64,000 nucleotides of DNA, from the NCBI GenBank assembly GCA_947650365.1, contig CANTAL010000132.1, positions 434,001 to 498,000 on the forward strand, read 5' to 3'. Within the stretch, counting starts at the first letter, position 1, and each line of letters starts with the position of its first letter. Source of the stretch: Chamaelirium japonicum. Taxonomy: Eukaryota; Streptophyta; Magnoliopsida; Liliales; Melanthiaceae. This document shows, in pieces, positions 1 through 15,500 of this stretch. The translations under genes were made by a program, and so were the position numbers. The notes beneath the pieces were generated by a model, which saw only the letters and a list, made by a program, of their open reading frames with translations, was not told the origin of the DNA and searched no databases.

Positions 1-3000
1 ATTCTAATTGATTCGCACGAATGTATCCATTCTAATTCATTCGTACGATCTATTCTAATTCATTCGCATGATCCATTCTAATTCATTCATACGATCCATT
101 CTAATTCATTCGTACGATCCATTCTAATTCATTCGCACGATCCATTCTAATTCATTCGTACGATACAATCTAATTCATTCGTACAATCCATTCTAATTCA
201 GTCGTACGATCCATTCTAATTCATTCGTACGATCCATTCTAACTCATTCGCACGATCAATTCTAATTCATTCGCACGATCCATTCTAATTCATTCATACG
301 ATCCATTCTAATTCATTCGCACGATCCATTCTAATTCATTCATACAATCCATTCTAATACATTCGCACGAATGTATCCATTCTAATTCATTCGTACGATC
401 TATTCTAATTCATTTGTACGATCGATTCTAATTTATTCGTACGATCCATTCTAATTCATTCGCACGATCCAATCTAATTCATTCGTACGATCCATTCTAA
501 TTCATTCGTACGATCCATTTTAATTCATTCGCACGATCCATTCTAATTCATTCGTACGATCCATTCTAATTCGTTCGCACGATCTATTCTAATTCAATCG
601 TATGATCCATTCTAATTCATTCGTACGATCCATTCTAATTCATTCGCACGATCCAATCTAATTCATTCGTACGATCCATTCTTATTCATTCGTACGATCC
701 ATTCTAATTCATTCGCACGATCCATTCTAATTCATTCGTACGATTCATTCTAATTCATTCGCATGAATGTATCCATTCTAATTCATTCGTACGATCTATT
801 CTAATTCATTCGCACGATCCATTCTAATTCATTCATACGATCCATTCTAATTCATTCGTATGATCAATTCTAATTCATTCACACGATCCATTCTAATTCA
901 TTCGTACGATCCATTCTAATTCATTCGCACGAATGTATCCATTCTAATTCATTCGTACGATCTATTCTAATTCATTCGTACGATCCATTCTAATTCATTA
1001 TTACGATCCATTCTAATTCATTCGCACGATCCATTCTAATTCATTCGCACGATCCGTTCTAATTCATTCATACGATCCATTCTAATTCATCCGCACGATC
1101 CATTCTAATTCATTCGTACGATCCATTCTAATATATTCACATGAATGTATCCATTCTAATTTATTCGTATGATCTATTCTAATTCATTCGCATGATCCAT
1201 TCTAATTCATCCAAACGATCCATTCTAATTCATTCGTACGATCCATTCTAATTCATTCGTAAGATCCATTCTAATTCATTCATACGATCCATTCTAATTC
1301 ATTCGTATGATCCATTCTAATTCATTCGTACGATCCATTCTAATTCATTCGTACAATCCATTCTAATTCATTCGCACAATCTAATTTAATTCATTCGTAC
1401 GATCCATTCTAATTCATTCGCACGATCCATTCTAATTCATTCGTACGATCCATTCTAATTCATTCGCACGAATGTATCCATTCTAATTCATTCATACGAT
1501 CTATTCTAATTCAGTCGTACGATCGATTCTAATTCATTCGTACGATCCATTCTAATTCATTCGCACGATCCAATCTAATTCATTCGTACGATCCATTCTA
1601 ATTCATTCGTACGATCCATTCTAATTCATTTATACGATCCATTCTAATTCATTCGCACGATCCAATCTAATTCATTTGTACGATCCATTCTAATTCATTC
1701 GCACGATCCATTCTAATTCATTCGTACGATCCATTCTAATTGATTCGCACGAATGTATCCATTCTAATTCATTCGTACGATCTATTCTAATTCATTCGCA
1801 TGATCCATTCTAATTCATTCATACGATCCATTCTAATTCATTCGTACGATCCATTCTAATTCATTCGCACGATCCATTCTAATTCATTCGTACGATACAA
1901 TCTAATTCATTCGTACAATCCATTCTAATTCAGTCGTACGATCCATTCTAATTCATTCGTACGATCCATTCTAACTCATTCGCACGATCAATTCTAATTC
2001 ATTCGCACGATCCATTCTAATTCATTCATACGATCCATTCTAATTCATTCGCACGATCCATTCTAATTCATTCATACAATCCATTCTAATACATTCGCAC
2101 GAATGTATCCATTCTAATTCATTCGTACGATCTATTCTAATTCATTTGTACGATCGATTCTAATTTATTCGTACGATCCATTCTAATTCATTCGCACGAT
2201 CCAATCTAATTCATTCGTACGATCCATTCTAATTCATTCGTACGATCCATTTTAATTCATTCGCACGATCCATTCTAATTCATTCGTACGATCCATTCTA
2301 ATTCGTTCGCACGATCTATTCTAATTCAATCGTATGATCCATTCTAATTCATTCGTACGATCCATTCTAATTCATTCGCACGATCCAATCTAATTCATTC
2401 GTACGATCCATTCTTATTCATTCGTACGATCCATTCTAATTCATTCGCACGATCCATTCTAATTCATTCGTACGATTCATTCTAATTCATTCGCATGAAT
2501 GTATCCATTCTAATTCATTCGTACGATCTATTCTAATTCATTCGCACGATCCATTCTAATTCATTCATACGATCCATTCTAATTCATTCGTATGATCAAT
2601 TCTAATTCATTCACACGATCCATTCTAATTCATTCGTACGATCCATTCTAATTCATTCGCACGAATGTATCCATTCTAATTCATTCGTACGATCTATTCT
2701 AATTCATTCGTACGATCCATTCTAATTCATTATTACGATCCATTCTAATTCATTCGCACGATCCATTCTAATTCATTCGCACGATCCGTTCTAATTCATT
2801 CATACGATCCATTCTAATTCATCCGCACGATCCATTCTAATTCATTCGTACGATCCATTCTAATATATTCACATGAATGTATCCATTCTAATTTATTCGT
2901 ATGATCTATTCTAATTCATTCGCATGATCCATTCTAATTCATCCAAACGATCCATTCTAATTCATTCGTACGATCCATTCTAATTCATTCGTAAGATCCA

Positions 3001-5245
3001 TTCTAATTCATTCATACGATCCATTCTAATTCATTCGTATGATCCATTCTAATTCATTCGTACGATCCATTCTAATTCATTCGTACAATCCATTCTAATT
3101 CATTCGCACAATCCAATTTAATTCATTCGTACGATCCATTCTAATTCATTCGCACGATCCATTCTAATTCATTCGCACGATCCATTCTAATTCATTCGTA
3201 CGATCCATTCTAATTCATTCGCACGAATGTATCCATTCTAATTCATTCATACGATCTATTCTAATTCATTCGTACGATCCATTCTAATTCATTCGTACGA
3301 TCCATTCTAATTCATTCGCACGATCCATTCTAATTCATTAGCACGATCCATTCTGATTCATTCGTACGATCCATTCTAATATATTCGCACGAATGTATCC
3401 ATTCTAATTTATTCATACGATCTATTCTAATTCATTCGCACGATCCATTCTAATTCATTCATACGATCCATTCTAATTCATTCGTATGATCAATTCTAAT
3501 TCATTCACACGATCCATTCTAATTCATTCGTACTATCCATTCTAATTCATTCGCACGAATGTATCCATTCTAATTCATTCGTACGATCTATTCTAATTCA
3601 TTCGTACGATCCATTCTAATTCATTATTACGATCCATTCTAATTCATTCGCACGATCCATTCTAATTCATTCGCACGATCCATTCTAATTCATTCATACG
3701 ATCAATTCTAATTCATTCGCACGATCCATTCTAATTCATTCGTACGATCCATTCTAATATATTCGCACGAATGTATCCATTCTAATTTATTCGTACGATC
3801 TATTCTAATTCATTCGTACGATCCATTCTAATTCATTCATACGATCCATTCTAATTCATTCGCACGATCCAATCTAATTCATTCGTACGATCCATTCTAA
3901 TTCAATCGTACGATCCATTCTAATTCATTCGCACGATCCATTCTAATTCATTAGTACGATCCATTCTAATTCATTCGCACGATCCATTCTAATTCATTCA
4001 TATGATCCATTCTAATTCATTCGCACGATCCATTCTAATTTATTCGTACGATCCATTCTAATTCATTCGCACAAATGTATCCATTCTAATTCATTCGTAC
4101 GATCTATTCTAATTCAGTCATACGATCGATTCTAATTCATTCGTACGATCCATTCTAATTCATTCACACGATCCAATCTAATTCATTCGTACGATCCATT
4201 CTAATTCATTCGTACGATCCATTCTAATTCATTCGCACGATCCATTCTAATTCATTCGTACAATCCATTCTAATTCATTCGCACGAATGTATCCATTCTA
4301 ATTCATTTATATGATCCATTCTAATTCATTTGTACGATCCAATCTACTTCATTCGCACGATCCATTCTAATTCATTCGCACGAATGTATCCATTCTAATT
4401 CATTCGCACGATCCATTCTAATTCATTCGTACGATCCATTCTAATTCATTCGCACGATCCATTCTAATTCATTCATATGATCCATTCTAATTCATTCGCA
4501 CGATCCATTCTAATTCATTCGTACAATCCATTCTAATTCATTCGCACGAATGTATCCATTCTAATTCATTCGTACGATCTATTCTAATTCAGTCGTACGA
4601 TCGATTCTAATTCATTCGTACGATCCATTCTAATTCATTCGCACGATCCAATCTAATTCATTCGTACGATCCATTCTAATTCATTCGTACGATCCATTCT
4701 AATTCATTCGCACGATCCATTCTAATTCATTCGTACGATCCATTCTAATTCATTCGCACGAATGTATCCTTTCTAATTCATTCATATGATCCATTCTAAT
4801 TCATTTGTACGATCCAATCTACTTCATTCGCACGATCCATTCTAATTCATTCGCACGATCCATTCTAATTCATTCGTACGATCCATTCTAATTCATTCGT
4901 ACGATCCATTCTAATTCATTCGCACGAATGTATCCATTCTAATTCATTCGTACGATCTATTCTAATTCATTCGTACGATCCATTCTAATTCATTCATACC
5001 ATCCATTCTAATTCATTCGTACGATCCATTCTAATTCATTCGCACGATCCATTCTAATTCATTCGTACGATACAATCTAATTCATTCGTACGATCCATTC
5101 TAATTCATTAGAACGATCCATTCTAATTCATTCGTACGATCTATTGTAATTCATTCGCACGATCCATTCTAATTCATTCATACATCCATTCTAATTCATT
5201 CGTACGATCTATTCTAATTCATTCGCACGATCCATTCTAATTCAT
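1..5245 (+). repeat. Satellite block, forward orientation, with a 1,732-bp tandem duplication
   Basis: Continuous F monomers. Positions 1-1732 recur at 1733 to about 3265 with a constant offset of 1,732 and very few differences, for example at 1381 versus 3113. One extra 23-bp monomer occurs near 3160-3182 in the second copy. Fragments of the same pattern appear again near 3360-3780 and 10075-10370. Window position 1 falls inside the array, so the first copy may extend further left. Confidence 0.9.
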
Positions 5246-5680
5246 TCGTACGAATGGATCGTGCGAATATATCCATTCTAATGGATATATTCTAATTCAG
5301 TCGTACAATCCATTCTAATTCATTCGAATGAATTAGAATGTACGAATGAATTACAATCTAATTCATTCGAACGATCCATTCTAATTCATTCGTACGATCC
5401 ATTTGTACGACACAATCTAATTCAGTCGTATGATTGTATCTATTCTAATTCATTCGTACGATCCATTCTAATTCATTCGTACGATCCATTCTACTTCATT
5501 CGTACGATCATTCTAATTCATTCGCACGAATGTATCCATTCTAATTCCTTCGCACGATCCATTCTAATAAATGAATTAGAATGGATCGTACGAATGAATT
5601 AGAATGGATCGTATGAATGAATTAGAATGGATCGTACGAATGAATTTGAATGGATCGTGCGAATGAATTAGATTGTATCT
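5246..5680. repeat. Satellite, scrambled short inversions
   Basis: Short runs of forward and reverse monomers alternate within a few tens of bases. A clean reverse run lies at about 5572-5675. Several junctions fall inside monomers, leaving truncated units and short palindromes. Confidence 0.8.
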
Positions 5681-6718
5681 ACTTCATTCGTACGATCCAT
5701 TCTAGTTCATTCATACGAGCCATTCTAATTCATTCGTACGATCCATTCTAATTCATTCGCACGATCCATTCTAATTCATTCTAATTCATTCAAATTCATT
5801 CGTACGATCCATTCTATTTCATTCGTACGATCCTTTCTTACTCATTCGTACGATCCATTCTAATTCATTCACACGAATGTATCCATTCTAATTCATTCGT
5901 ACGATCCATTCTAATTCATTCGCACGAATGTATCCATTCTACTTCATTCGTACGATCCATTCTAATTCATTCGTACGATCCATTCAAATTCATTCGCACG
6001 AATGTATCCATTCTAATTCATTCGTACGATCTATTCTAATTCATTCGTACGATCCATTCTAATTCATTAATACGATCCATTCTAATTCATTCGTACGATC
6101 CATTCTAATTCATTCGCACGATCCATTCTTATTCATTCGTACGATCCATTCTAATTCATTCGCACGAATGTATCCATTCTAATTCATTTGTACGATTCAT
6201 TCTAATTCATTCGTACGATCCATTCTAATTGATTCGCACGATCCATTCTAATTCATTCGTACGATACAATCTAATTCATTCGTACGATCCATTCTAATTC
6301 ATTCGCACGAATGTATCCATTCTAATTCATTCGTACGATCCATTCTAATTTATTCGCACGATCCATTCTAATTCATTCGTACGATCCATTCTAATTCATT
6401 CGTACGAATGTATCCAGTCTAATTCATTCGTACGATCTATTCTAATTCATTCGCACGATCCATTCTAATACATTCATACGATCCATTCTAATTCATTCTT
6501 ACGATCCATTCTAATTCATTCGCACGATCCATTCTAATTAATTCGTACAATCCAATCTAATTTATTCGCACAATCTATTCTAATTCATTCGCACGATCCA
6601 TTCTAATTCATTCGCACGATCCATTCTAATCGATTCTAGTTAATTCGCCGAATCCATTCTAATTCATTCTAATTCATTCGTACGATCCATTCTAATTCAT
6701 TCGCTCGAATGTATCCAT
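5681..6718 (+). repeat. Satellite block, forward orientation
   Basis: F monomers with 28-bp variants. The block ends at about 6718, where the sequence turns back on itself (CCATTGAATTAGAATGG) and becomes reverse satellite. Confidence 0.85.
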
Positions 6719-9236
6719 TGAATTAGAATGGATACATTCGTGCGAATGAATTAGAATGGATCGTACGAATGAATTAGAATGGATCGTACGAATGAATAAG
6801 AATAGATCGTACGAATGAATTAGAATGGATCGTACGAGTGAATAGATCCATTCTAATTCATTCGTACGATCCATTCTAATTCAGTCGTACGAATGAACAA
6901 GAATGGATCGTACGAATGAATTAGATTGTATCGTACGAATGAATTAGAATGGATCGTGCGTATGAATTAGAATGGATCGTACGAATGAATTAGAATGGAT
7001 CGTGCGAATGAATTAGAATGGATCGTACGAATGAATTAGAATGGATCGTACGAATGAATTAGATTGGATCGTGCGAATGAATTAGAATGGATCGTACGAA
7101 TGAATTAGAATGGATCGTACGAATGAATTAGAATAGATCGTACGAATAAATTAGAATGGATACATTCGTGCAAATATATTAGAATGGATCGTACGAATGA
7201 ATTAGAATGGATCGTGCGAATGAATTAGAATGGATCGTATGAATGAATTAGAATAGATCGTGCGAATGAATTAGAATGGATCGTGCGAATGAATTAGAAT
7301 GGATCGTAATAATGAATTAGAATGGATCGTACGAATGAATTAGAATAGATCGTACGAATGAATTAGAATGGATACATTCGTGCGAATGAATTAGAATGGA
7401 TCGCACGAATGAATTAGAATGGATCGTGTGAATGATTTAGAATTGATCATACGAATGAATTAGAATGGATTGTATGAATGAATTAGAATGGATCGTGCGA
7501 ATGAATTAGAATAGATCGTACGAATGAATTAGAATGGATACATTCGTGCGAATGAATTAGAATGAATCGTACGAATGAATTAGAATGGATCATGCGAATG
7601 AATTAGAATGGATCGTACGAATGAATAAGAATGGATCGTACGAATGAATTAGATTGGATCGTGCGAATGAATTAGAATGGATCGTACGAATGAATTAGAA
7701 TGGATCATACGATTGAATTAGAATAGATCGTGCGAATGAATTAGAATGGATATATTCGTGCGAATGAATTAGAATGGATCGTACGAATGAATTAGAATGG
7801 ATCATGCGAATGAATTAGAATGGATCGTACGAATGAATTAGAATGGATCGTACGAATGAATTAGATTGGATCGTGCGAATGAATTAGAATGGATCGTACG
7901 AATGAATTAGAATCGATCGTACGAATGAATTAGAATAGATCGTATGAATGAATTAGAATGGATACATTCGTGCGAATGTATTAGAATGGATTGTACGAAT
8001 GAATTAGAATGGATTGTGCGAATGAATTAGAATGGATCGTATGAATGAATTAGAATGGATCGTGCGAATGAATTAGAATGGATCGTGCGAATGAGTTAGA
8101 ATGGATCGTACGAATGAATTAGAATGGATCGTACGACTGAATTAGAATGGATCGTACGAATGAATTAGATTGTATCGTACGAATGAATTAGAATGGATCG
8201 TGCGAATGAATTAGAATGGATCGTACGAATGAATTAGAATGGATCGTATGAATGAATTAGAATGGATCATACGAATGAATTAGAATAGATCGTACGAATG
8301 AATTAGAATGGATACATTCGTGCGAATGAATTAGAATGGATCGTACGAATGAATTAGAATGGATCGTGCGAATGAATTAGAATGGATCGTACAAATGAAT
8401 TAGATTGGATCGTGCGAATGAATTAGAATGGATCGTATAAATGAATTAGAATGGATCGTACGAATGAATTAGAATGGATCGTACTAATGAATTAGAATAG
8501 ATCATACGAATGAATTAGATTGTATCGTACGAATGAATTAGAATGGATCGTACGAATGAATTAGAATGGATACATTCGTGCGAATGAATTAGAATGGATC
8601 GTACAAATGAGTAAGAATGGATCGTACGAATGAAATAGAATGGATTGTACGAATGAATTTGAATGGATCGTGCGAATGAATTAGAATGGATCATATGAAT
8701 AAACTAGAATGGATCGTACGAATGAAGTAGAATGGATACATTCGTGCGAATGAATTAGAATGGATAGTACGAATGAATTAGAATGATCGTACGAATGAAC
8801 TAGAATGGATCGTACGAATGAATTAGAATAGATCGTACGAATGAATTAGAATGGATATATTTGTGCGAATGAATTAGAATCGATCGTACGAATGAATTAG
8901 AATGGATTGTGCGAATGAATTAGAATGGATCATATGAATGAATTAGAATGGATCGTGCGAATGAATTAGAATGGATCGTACGAATGAATTAGAATGGATC
9001 ATACGAATGAATTAGAATGGATCGTATGAATGAATTAGAATGGATTGTACAACTGAATTAGAATGGATCGTACGAATGAATTAGAATGGATCATGCGAAT
9101 GAATTAGAATGGATCGTTCGAATGAATTAGAATGAATACATTCTTACGAATGAATTTGTATGGTTCGTATGAATAAATTAGAATGGATTGTACGACTGAA
9201 TTAGAATGGATCATACGAATGAATTAGATTGTATCG
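6719..9236 (-). repeat. Satellite block, reverse orientation
   Basis: R monomers, interrupted by one short forward stretch at about 6847-6890. Together with the flanking forward blocks it forms large inverted repeats with kilobase arms. Confidence 0.85.
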
Positions 9237-11748
9237 TACGATCCATTCTAATTCATTCGTACGATCCATTCTAATTCATTCGCACGAATGTATCCATTCT
9301 AATTCATTCGTACGATCTATTCTAATTCATTCGCATGATCCATTCTAATTGATTCATACGATCCATTCTAATTCATTCGTACGATCCATTCTAATTCATT
9401 CACACGATCCATTCTAATTCATTCGTACGATACAATCTAATTCATTCGTACGATCCATTCTAATTCAGTCGTACGATCCATTCTAATTCATTCGTACGAT
9501 CCATTCTAACTCATTCGCACGATCCATTCTAATTCATTCGCACGATCCATTCTAATTCATTCATACGATCCATTCTAATTCATTCGCACGATCCATTCTA
9601 ATTCATTCGTACAATCCATTCTAATACATTCGCACGAATTTATCCATTCTAATTCATTCATACGATCGATTCTAATTCATTCGTACGATCCATTCAAATT
9701 CATTCGCATGATCCATTCTAATTCATTCGCACGATCCATTCTAATTCATTCGTACGATCCATTCTAATTCATTCGCACGAATGTATCCATTCTAATTCAT
9801 TCGTACGATCTATTCTAATTCAGTCGTACGATCGATTCTAATTCATTCGTACGATCCATTCTAATTCATTCGTATGATACAATCTAATTCATTCATACGA
9901 TCCATTCTAATTCATTCGTACGATCTATTGTAATTCATTCGCACGATCCATTCTAATTCATTCGTACGATTCATTCTAATTCATTCGCACGAATGTATCC
10001 ATTCTAATTCATTCGTACGATCTATTCTAATTCATTCACATGATCCATTCTAATTCATTCATACGATCCATTCTAATTCATTCGTATGATCAATTCTAAT
10101 TCATTCACACGATCCATTCTAATTCATTCGTACAATCCATTCTAATTCATTCGCACGAATGTATCCATTCTAATTCATTCGTACGATCTATTCTAATTCA
10201 TTCGTACGATCCATTCTAATTCATTATTACGATTCATTCTAATTCATTCGCACGATCCATTCTAATTCATTCATACGATCCATTCTAATTCATTCGCACG
10301 ATCCATTCTAATTCATTCGTACGATCCATTCTAATATATTCGCACGAATGTATCCATTCTAATTTATTCGTACGATCTATTCTAATTCATTCGTACGATC
10401 CATTCTAATTCATTCGTACGATCCATTCTAATTCATTCGCACGATCCAATCTAATTCATTCGTATGATCCATTCTAATTCATTCGTACGATCCATTCTAA
10501 TTCATTCGCATGATCCATTCTAATTCATTCGTACGATCCATTCTAATTCATTCGCACGATCCATTCTAATTCATTCGTACGATACAATCTAATTCATTCG
10601 TACGATCCATTCTAGTTCATTCGTACGATCCATTCTAATTCATTCATACGATACAATCTAATTCATTCGTATGATCCATTCTAATTCAGTCATACAATCC
10701 ATTCTAATTCATTCGTACGATCCAATCTAATTCATTTGTACGATCTATTCTAATTCATTCGCACGATCCATTCTAATTCATTCATACGATCCATTCTAAT
10801 TCATTCGCACGATCCATTCTAATTCATTCGTACGATCCATTCTAATTCATTTGAACGAATGTATCCATTCTAGATCCATTCTAATTCATTCGTACGATCC
10901 ATTCTAATTCATTTGCACGAATGTATCCATTCTAATTCATTCGTACGATCTATTCTAATTCATTCGCACGATCCATTCTAATTCATTCATACGATCCATT
11001 CTAATTCATTCGTACGATCCATTCTAATTCATTCGAATGATCCATTCTAATTCATTCGTACGATACAATCTAATTCATTCGCATGATCCATTCTAATTCA
11101 GTCGTACAATCCATTCTAAGTCATTCGTACGATTCATTCTAATTCATTCACATCATCCATTCAAATTCATTCGTACGATCCATTCTATTTCATTCGTACG
11201 ATCCATTCTTTCTCATTCGGATGATCCATTCTAATTCATTCGCACGAATGTATCCATTCTAATTCATTCGTACGATCCATTCTAATTCATTCGCACGATC
11301 CATACTAATTCATTCGTACGATCCATTCTAATTCATTCGCATGAATGTATCTATTCTAATTCATTTGTATGATCCATTCTAATTCATTCGCACGATCCAT
11401 TCTAATTCATTCGCACGATCCATTCTAATTCATTCGCATGATCCATTCTAATTCATTCGCACGATCCATTCTAATTCATTCGTACGATCCATTCTAATTC
11501 ATTTGTATGATCCATTCTAATTCATTCGCACGAATGTATCCATTCTACTTCATTCGTACGATCCATTCTAGTTCATTTGTACGATCCATTCTAATTCATT
11601 CGCACGATCCATTCAAATTCATTCGTACGATCCATTCTATTTCATTCGTACGATCCATTCTAATTCATTCGTACGATCCATTCTAATTCATTTGTATAAT
11701 ACAATCTAATTCATTCGTATGATCCATTCTAATTCAATCGTACAATCC
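9237..11748 (+). repeat. Satellite block, forward orientation
   Basis: F monomers. The part from about 10600 to 12550, including the following reverse and forward blocks, is the partner of a near-identical direct copy at about 44430-46390, on the other side of the retrotransposon. Confidence 0.85.
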
Positions 11749-12547
11749 ATTAGAATGAATTAGAATGGATCGTACGAATGAATTAGAATGGATCAGACGA
11801 ATGAATTAGAATGGATCGTGCGAATGAATTAGAATGGATTGTACGAATGAATTAGAATGGATCGTACGAATGAATTAGAATGGATCGTGCGAATGAATTA
11901 GAATGGATCGTATTAGTGAGTTAGAATGGATCGTATGAATGAATTAGAATGGATTGTACGACTGAATTAGAATGGATCATACGAATGAATTAGATTGTAT
12001 CGTACGGATGAATTAGAATGGATACATTCGTATGAATGAATTAGAATGGATCGTATGAATGAATTAGAATGGATTGTACGAATGAATTATAATGGATTGT
12101 GCGAATGAAATAGAATGGATCGTACGAAAGAATTAGAATGGATCGTACGAATGAATTAGAATGGATACATTCGTGCGAAAGAATTAGAATGGATTGTATG
12201 AATGAATTAGAATGGATCGTACGAATGAACTAGAATGGATCGTACAAATGAAGTAGAATGGATACATTCGTGCGAATGAAATAGAATGGATCGTACGAAT
12301 GAATTAGAATGGATCGTACAATCCATTCTAGTTCATTCGTACGATCCATTCTAATTCATTCGCAAGATGCATTCAAATTCATTCGTACGATCCATTCTAT
12401 TTCATTCGTACGATCCATTCTTACTCATTCGTATGATCCATTCTAATTCATTCGCACGAATGTATCCATTCTAATTCATTCGTACGATCCATTCTAATTC
12501 ATTCGTATGATCCATTCTAATTCATTCGTACGATCCATTCTAATTCA
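11749..12547. repeat. Satellite, reverse (11749-12318) then forward (12319-12547)
   Basis: Reverse monomers start at a CCATTAGAATG turn and return to forward orientation at about 12318. This pattern of turns is copied at about 45577-46385. Confidence 0.8.
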
Positions 12548-15500
12548 TTCTAATGGATTGTACGACTGAATTAGAATGGATTATACGAATGAATTAGATT
12601 GTAACGTACGAATGAAATAGAATGGATCGTACGAATGAAATAGAATGGATCGTACGAATGAGTTTGAATGGATCGTGCGAATGAATTAGAATGGATCGCA
12701 CGAATGAACTAGAATCGTACAAATGAAGTAGAATGGATACATTCGTGCGAATGAATTAGAATGGATCGTACGAATGAATTAGAATGGATCGTGCAAATGA
12801 ATTAGAATAGATCGTGTGAATGAATTAGAATTGATCGTACGAATGAATTAAATTGAATCGTGCGAATGAATTAGAATAGATCGTACGAATGAATTAGAAT
12901 GGATCGTGCGAATGAATTAGAATGGATCGTGCGAATGAAGTAGAATGGATTGTACGAATGAGATAGAATGGATCGTACGAATGAATTAGATTGGATCGTG
13001 CGAATGAATTAGAATGGATCGTATGAATGAATTAGAATAGATCTTACGAATGAATTAGAATAGATCGTATGAATGAATTAGTATGGATCGTACGAATGAA
13101 TGGATCGTACGAATGAATTAGATTGTATCGTACGAATGAATTAGAATGGATCGTACGAATGAATTAGAATGGATCGTACGAATGAATTAGAATGGATCGT
13201 GCGAATGAATTAGAATGGATCGTATGAATGAATTAGAATGGATCGTGCGAATGAATTAGAATGGATCGTACGAATGAATTAGAATGGATTGTGTGAATGA
13301 ATTAGAATGGATCATGCGAATGAATTAGAATTGATCGTACGAATGAATTAGAATGGATCGTACGAATGAATTATAATGGATCGTACGAATGAATTAGAAT
13401 GGATCGTACGAATGAATTAGAATGGATCGTGCGAATGAATTAGAATAGATCGTACGAATGAATTAGAATGGTTGTATGAATGAATTAGAATGGATCGTGC
13501 GAATGAATTACAATAGATCGTACGAATGAATTAGAATGGATCGTACGAATGAATTAGAATGGATCGTGCGAATGAATTAGAATGGATCGTACGAATGAAT
13601 TAGAATGGATCGTACGAATAAATTAGATTGGATCGTGCGAATGAATTAGAATGGATCGTACGAATGAATTAGAATAGATCGTACGAATGAAATAGGATGG
13701 ATACATTCGTGCGAATGAATTAGAATGTATCGTACGAATGAATTTGAATGGATCGTGCGAATGAATTAGAATGGATCGTGCGAATGAATTAGAATGGATC
13801 GTGCGAATGAATTAGAATGGATCGTACGAATGAATTAGAATGGATTGTACGACTGAATTAGAATGGATCGTACGAATGAATTAGAATAGATCGGGCGAAT
13901 GAATTTGAATGGATCGTACGAATGAATTAGAATGGATCGTACGAATGAATTAGAATGGATCGTACGAACAAATTAGAATGGATCGTGCGAATGAATTAGA
14001 ATGGATCGTACGAATGAATTAGAATGGATCGTATGAATGAATTAGAATGGATCTTGCGAATGAATTAGAATAGATCGAACGAATGAATTAGAATGGATAC
14101 ATTCGTGCGAATGAATTAGAATGGATTGTACGAATGAATTAGAATGGATCGTGCGAATGAATTAGAATGGATCGTACGAATGAATTAGAATGGATCGTGC
14201 GAATGAATTAGAATGGATCGTACGAATGAATTAGAATGGATCGTATGAATGAATTAGAATGGATCGTACGAATGAATTAGAATAGATCGTACGAATGAAT
14301 TAGAATGGATACATTCATGCGAATGAATTAGAATGGATCGTACGAATGAATTAGAATGGATCGTGTGAATAAATTAGATTGGATCGTGCGAATGAATTAG
14401 AATGGATCGTAAGAATGAATTAGAATGGATCGTACAAATGATTTAGAACAGATCGTACGAATGAATTAGAATGGATCGTACGAATGAATTAGAATGGATC
14501 GTATGAATGAATTAGAATGGATCGTGCGAATGAATTAGAATAGATCATATGAATGAATTAGAATGGATACATATGAATGAATTAGAATGGATCATACGAA
14601 TGAATTAGAATGGATCATGCAAATGAATTAGAATGGACCGCACGATTGAATTAGAATTGATCGTACGAATGAATTAGATTGAATCGTGCGAATGAATTAG
14701 AATGGATCGTACGAATGAATTAGAATGGATCGTACGAATGAATTAGAATAGATTGTACGAATGAATTAGAATGGATACATTTGTGCGAATGAATTAGAAT
14801 GGATCGTACGAATGAATTAGAATGGATCGTGCGAATGAATTAGAATGGATCCATTAGAATGGATCGTACGAATGAATTAGAATAGATCGTACGAATGAAT
14901 TAGAATGGATACATTCGTGCGAATGAATTAGAATGGATCGTACGAATGAATTAGAATGGATCGTGTGAATAAATTAGATTGGATCGTGCGAATGAATTAG
15001 AATGGATCGTAAGAATGAATTAGAATGGATCGTACGAATGAATTAGAACAGATCGTACGAATGAATTAGAATGGATAGTACGAATGAATTAGAATGGATT
15101 GTATGAATGAATTAGAATGGATCGTGCGAATGAATTAGAATAGATCAAACGAATGAATTAGAATGAATACATACGAATGAATTAGAATGGATCGTACGAA
15201 TGAATTAGAATAGATCGTACGAATGAATTAGAATGGATACATTCGTGCGAATGAATTAGAATGGATCGTACGAATGAATTAGAATGGATCGTGTGAATGA
15301 ATTAGATTGGATCGTACGAATGAGTAAGAATGGATCGTACGAATGAATTAGAATGGATCGTACGAATGAATTAGAATGGATCGTACGAATGAGTAAGAAT
15401 GGATCGTACGAATGAAATAAAATGGATCGTACGAATGAAATAGAATTGATCGTACGAATGAATTTGAATGGATCGTGCGAATGAATTAGAATGGATCGTA

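Noticed and set aside
1-5245. Possible CRISPR-like array of short direct repeats
   Set aside because: The repeats are contiguous without unique spacers, and the context is a plant genome.
6692-6874. 60-codon minus-strand ORF
   Set aside because: Same cause: satellite monomers at an inversion junction.
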